From a bacterium (GTDB taxonomy: Bacteria > BMS3Abin14), in NCBI GenBank assembly GCA_029210545.1, contig JARGFV010000070.1:1-13634 (forward strand): 13,634 bases of DNA, written 5' to 3'. Position 1 is the first letter of the stretch, and every line of letters begins with the position of its first letter. Below, piece after piece: positions 10,796-13,634 of this stretch. The notes beneath the pieces were generated by a model. That model had not been told where the DNA came from and did not search any database. It saw nothing but the letters and a program-made list of their open reading frames with translations. The position numbers and the translations under genes were made by a program.

Positions 10796-11266
10796 ATGGC
10801 TCGACGAAGAAGTGCCCAGAAGAGAGATGTTATTCCGGATCCGAAGTACAAGGACAAGCTCGTTGCCAAGTTCATGAACAACCTCATGCTTGACGGCAAG
10901 AAAAGCCTGGCCGAGAAGATTTTCTACGGATCCATGGACCTCATCCAGGACAAGGTTCATGAGGACCCCCTGGGGGTTTTCAAAAGTGCTGTGGAGAACG
11001 CGAAACCTATCCTGGAGGTGAAATCCAGGCGGGTGGGCGGTGCTACCTACCAGGTTCCCATCGAAGTACGGGCTGACAGGAAGCTGGCTCTCGCCATCCG
11101 TTGGCTCATATCCAACGCGAAGGCCCGCACCGAACGGACCATGGTGGAGCGGCTAGCCAACGAGTTTATCGACGCCGCCAACAAACGCGGTAATACGATC
11201 AAGAAGAAGGAAGATGTCCACCGGATGGCCGAAGCCAACAAGGCTTTTGCCCATTACAGGTGGTAG
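10796..11266 (+). CDS. rpsG: 30S ribosomal protein S7
   Basis: S7 nucleates assembly of the 16S rRNA 3' domain (the 30S head) and borders the E site. The 156-residue product is typical in length and starts [18 protein letters not shown], with the basic N-terminal arm that contacts rRNA. Conserved blocks include [15 protein letters not shown] (about residues 77-91) and the C-terminal [11 protein letters not shown]. The start is ATG at 10796 with GGAGG (10785-10789) 6 nt away. In E. coli S7 represses the operon by binding an rpsL-rpsG spacer of about 96 nt; here the spacer is 15 nt, so that form of control is unlikely. The stop TAG is followed at once by AGGAGG, which appears to serve fusA. Confidence 0.99.
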   Translation: MARRRSAQKRDVIPDPKYKDKLVAKFMNNLMLDGKKSLAEKIFYGSMDLIQDKVHEDPLGVFKSAVENAKPILEVKSRRVGGATYQVPIEVRADRKLALAIRWLISNAKARTERTMVERLANEFIDAANKRGNTIKKKEDVHRMAEANKAFAHYRW

Positions 11267-11304
11267 AGGAGGCAGTCAACGCCCAGCGTTGCTGAATAAA
11301 AGTG
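11267..11304 (+). promoter_or_regulatory. fusA ribosome-binding region with a hairpin-bridged SD
   Basis: The only good SD before fusA is AGGAGG (11267-11272), 29 nt from the GTG at 11302, too far for a direct fit. Between them a hairpin pairs CAG-CAACGC (11273-11282, with T11276 bulged) with GCGTTG-CTG (11286-11294) around CCA. If it forms, the folded gap is the seven bases 11295-11301, an ideal spacing. Upstream of the GTG the frame meets TGA at 11293, so no earlier start exists. Confidence 0.6.
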
Positions 11305-13383
11305 GCACGGCAGTATCAACTCAAAAATCATAGAAATATCGGTATCATGGCCCACATCGATGCCGGTAAGACGACCACCACCGAGCGGATCCTTTTTTAT
11401 ACTGGAGTCTCCCACAAGATGGGGGAGGTCCACGATGGCGCCGCTGTCATGGACTGGATGGAGCAGGAACAGGAGCGGGGGATCACCATCACCTCGGCTG
11501 CCACCACCACCTTCTGGAAGGATACCCGTATCAACGTCATCGACACCCCCGGCCATGTGGACTTCACCGTGGAGGTGGAAAGGTCCCTCAGGGTCCTCGA
11601 TGGCGCGGTGGCGGTGTTCTGCTCCGTTGGCGGCGTCGAGCCGCAATCGGAAACGGTCTGGAGGCAGGCTGACAAGTACCGCGTTCCGAGGATCGCCTTT
11701 GTCAACAAGATGGACCGGACCGGTGCCGATTTTGGCCGGGTAGTCCAGATGATAAGGGACAGGCTCGGCGCGACGGCTGTCCCTATCCAGATCCCTTACG
11801 GAGCCGAGGACAAGTTCCGCGGCATCATCGACCTGGTACGTGAGGTCATGTATATCTTTGACGAAGAGACTCTGGGGGCGGCAATACAGGAAGTCCCCAT
11901 TCCGGCTGAAATGGCAGACGAGGTTGCCGGGGCGCGGGAGGCCCTCATGGAGTCCCTGGCCGACATGGACGACTCTCTCATGGAGAGGTACCTCGAAGGC
12001 GAGGAGATCGATGTCGATCGTGTCAAGTCGGTCATCCGCAAAGCCACCCTTGAACTTGCCATCGTCCCTGTCATGTGCGGCAGTGCCTTCAAGAACAAGG
12101 GCGTACAGACCCTTCTCGACGCTGTTGTGGACTACCTTCCTTCTCCCCTCGACACTCCGCCCATGAACGGGATTGATCCACGCAATGGCGACGCCTTGAC
12201 GGTGACCGCCGATGACGATGCGCCTTTTTCGGCCCTGGCGTTCAAGATCATGACCGACCCCTTCGTTGGACACCTGACCTTTATCCGGATCTATTCCGGC
12301 CACCTTGCGGCGGGCAGCTATGTTCTCAACGCGACCTCAGGTCGCAAGGAGCGCATCGGGAGGCTCCTGAAGATGCACGCCAACAAGAGGGAGGACATCA
12401 AGGATGTCTATTCCGGGGACATTGTGGCCTGTGTGGGCCTTTCCAAGAGCGTGACGGGGGATACCCTGTGCTCCCTGGACCGGCCGATCCTTCTCGAGGA
12501 GATGGACTTCCCGGAGCCTGTGATCTCCATCGCCATCGAGCCGAAGACCAAGGCTGACCAGGAGAAGCTGGGCACGGCACTGCAGAAACTTTCCCAGGAG
12601 GACCCCACTTTCAGGGTAACAACGGACCCCGACACCGGACAGACCCTCATTGCCGGGATGGGGGAACTGCACCTGGAGATCATCGTCGACCGTCTCATGC
12701 GCGAGTTCAAAATCGGCGCGACCGTCGGACGACCGCAGGTCGCCTACCGGGAGACGATCACCGCCTCAGTCAAGGCCGAGGCCCGCTTTATCAAGCAAAG
12801 CGGCGGCCGCGGCCAGTTCGGGCATGTGTGGATCGAGATGGAGCCCGGGGAGACTGGAAGCGGTATCGTATTTACGAACAACATCGTGGGTGGGGTCATC
12901 CCAAGGGAGTATATCCCCGCCGTTCAGAAGGGTGTCGAGGAGGCGTCCCACCAGGGGATCCTGGGTGGCTACCCGGTCCTCGACGTGAAGGTGAGCCTTT
13001 TCGACGGCTCGTACCACGAGGTCGATTCGTCGGAGATGGCGTTCAAGGTTGCAGGCTCCATGGCCTTCAAGGAGGCCGCCAGGAAAGCCGGTGCCGTCCT
13101 CCTCGAACCGGTGATGGACGTGGAAGTCGTTGTACCGGAGGAGTATGTGGGAGACGTCATGGGTGATCTCAGCAGCCGCCGCGGCAAGGTGTCGAATATG
13201 GACGAAAGGGCCGGGGCCAGGATCGTGACGGCCACCGTACCTCTCGCTGCCATGTTCGGATACGCCACCGACCTGCGCTCCATGACACAGGGAAGGGCAA
13301 CCTACTCCATGCATTTTGCGCACTATGAGCGGGTGCCCGTTAACATTGCCGAGGAAGTCCTCGCCCACTCGGGCGTTGCCTGA
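11302..13383 (+). CDS. fusA: Elongation factor G
   Basis: EF-G is the GTPase that drives translocation, and with RRF it splits ribosomes. The 693-residue product matches canonical EF-G. The P-loop AHIDAGKTT (residues 17-25), switch [13 protein letters not shown]3 DTPGHVDF (from D81, with catalytic-type H85), G4 NKMD (residues 135-138) and G5 CGSA are all present. Domain II begins around [12 protein letters not shown] and domain IV contains [15 protein letters not shown] and the tip segment [10 protein letters not shown]. The start is GTG at 11302, giving [20 protein letters not shown] as expected; an in-frame TGA lies three codons upstream. Its SD is distant and probably bridged by a hairpin. 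It sits 35 nt after rpsG and 44 nt before tuf. Confidence 0.98.
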   Translation: MARQYQLKNHRNIGIMAHIDAGKTTTTERILFYTGVSHKMGEVHDGAAVMDWMEQEQERGITITSAATTTFWKDTRINVIDTPGHVDFTVEVERSLRVLDGAVAVFCSVGGVEPQSETVWRQADKYRVPRIAFVNKMDRTGADFGRVVQMIRDRLGATAVPIQIPYGAEDKFRGIIDLVREVMYIFDEETLGAAIQEVPIPAEMADEVAGAREALMESLADMDDSLMERYLEGEEIDVDRVKSVIRKATLELAIVPVMCGSAFKNKGVQTLLDAVVDYLPSPLDTPPMNGIDPRNGDALTVTADDDAPFSALAFKIMTDPFVGHLTFIRIYSGHLAAGSYVLNATSGRKERIGRLLKMHANKREDIKDVYSGDIVACVGLSKSVTGDTLCSLDRPILLEEMDFPEPVISIAIEPKTKADQEKLGTALQKLSQEDPTFRVTTDPDTGQTLIAGMGELHLEIIVDRLMREFKIGATVGRPQVAYRETITASVKAEARFIKQSGGRGQFGHVWIEMEPGETGSGIVFTNNIVGGVIPREYIPAVQKGVEEASHQGILGGYPVLDVKVSLFDGSYHEVDSSEMAFKVAGSMAFKEAARKAGAVLLEPVMDVEVVVPEEYVGDVMGDLSSRRGKVSNMDERAGARIVTATVPLAAMFGYATDLRSMTQGRATYSMHFAHYERVPVNIAEEVLAHSGVA

Positions 13384-13427
13384 AAAATTGAAGATCTTTC
13401 AGGAGCTGACCACTCAAGGAGGAGATG

Positions 13428-13634
13428 ATGTCCAAGCAGAAGTTTGAGCGGACCAAGCCGCACGTTAACGTTGGGACGATCGGTCACGTTGATCACGGCA
13501 AGACGACGTTGACGGCCGCGATCACGAAGTGTCTCGCCCATTCCGGCGGTGCGACCTTTGTGCCTTTCGACGAGATCGACAAGGCTCCCGAGGAGCGTGA
13601 GCGCGGAATCACCATCGCCACGGCCCACGTGGAG
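13428..13634 (+). CDS. tuf: Elongation factor Tu, N-terminal part (cut by the window end)
   Basis: EF-Tu brings aminoacyl-tRNA to the ribosome. Only 69 codons are in the window; the rest is cut off at its end. The frame opens [20 protein letters not shown] and carries the P-loop GHVDHGKTT (residues 19-27) and the switch I segment [12 protein letters not shown], with the magnesium-coordinating T62. Two adjacent ATGs are in frame at 13425 and 13428. The second is preferred because AGGAGG (13417-13422) would be only 2 nt from the first but 5 nt from the second. It continues the str operon after fusA; no terminator or promoter is seen in the 44-nt gap. Confidence 0.97.
   Translation, partial: MSKQKFERTKPHVNVGTIGHVDHGKTTLTAAITKCLAHSGGATFVPFDEIDKAPEERERGITIATAHVE

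Noticed and set aside
13425-13427. First of two adjacent ATGs as the tuf start
   Set aside because: It would be 2 nt from AGGAGG; the second ATG has better spacing and gives the standard [12 protein letters not shown] start.

Overview
The window is a chromosomal housekeeping region: the downstream half of a ribosomal-protein/RNA-polymerase (beta) operon followed directly by the start of a str operon. In order, all on the + strand: rplJ (L10), rplL (L7/L12), rpoB, rpoC, then a strong terminator, a new promoter with a long structured leader, and rpsL (S12), rpsG (S7), fusA (EF-G) and the first 69 codons of tuf (EF-Tu). No mobile-element gene, CRISPR array, tRNA, rRNA or accessory protein gene is visible. 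The proteins look most like deltaproteobacterial (Desulfobacterota-type) homologues. RpoC carries the large insertion in the trigger-loop region that is typical of Gram-negative lineages, and the RpoB rifampicin region is nearly identical to the proteobacterial consensus. Direct abutment of rpoBC and rpsLG-fusA-tuf is common outside the gammaproteobacteria. The phylum assignment is an inference; codon third positions are visibly G+C rich.

Positions 1-545 have no supportable gene. They hold two diverged copies of a two-hairpin palindromic repeat (28-199), more leader RNA, and a segment at about 360-475 resembling the L10-binding leader that regulates rplJL. rplJ starts at TTG and rplL at ATG, each behind a strong Shine-Dalgarno (SD). 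The 110-nt rplL-rpoB gap holds a GC-rich hairpin followed by a short T-run (attenuator or processing site). That hairpin overlaps a possible 23-codon leader ORF ending 4 nt before rpoB. The rpoB-rpoC gap holds a hairpin across the rpoB stop codon and four 7-bp tandem repeats.

Positions 9978-10408 separate the two operons. They contain a 13-bp-stem intrinsic terminator nested inside an outer 11-bp inverted repeat, two opposed arrays of degenerate 7-bp repeats, a near-perfect sigma70 promoter (TTGACA, 17 bp, TATAAT-like TAATAT), and a roughly 200-nt leader that appears to fold into three consecutive hairpin domains, the first resembling a terminator. rpsL and rpsG are only 15 nt apart, so there is little room for an E. 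coli-type S7 target between them. The best translation-level observation is at fusA: its only convincing SD lies 29 nt from the GTG start, and a 9-bp hairpin fills the gap exactly so that the folded spacing becomes 7 nt.

Together the genes supply the ribosomal stalk (L10, L12), the catalytic core of RNA polymerase (beta, beta prime), two decoding/assembly proteins of the 30S subunit (S12, S7) and the two elongation GTPases. No new protein system was found. The unusual content is in the intergenic DNA and RNA.
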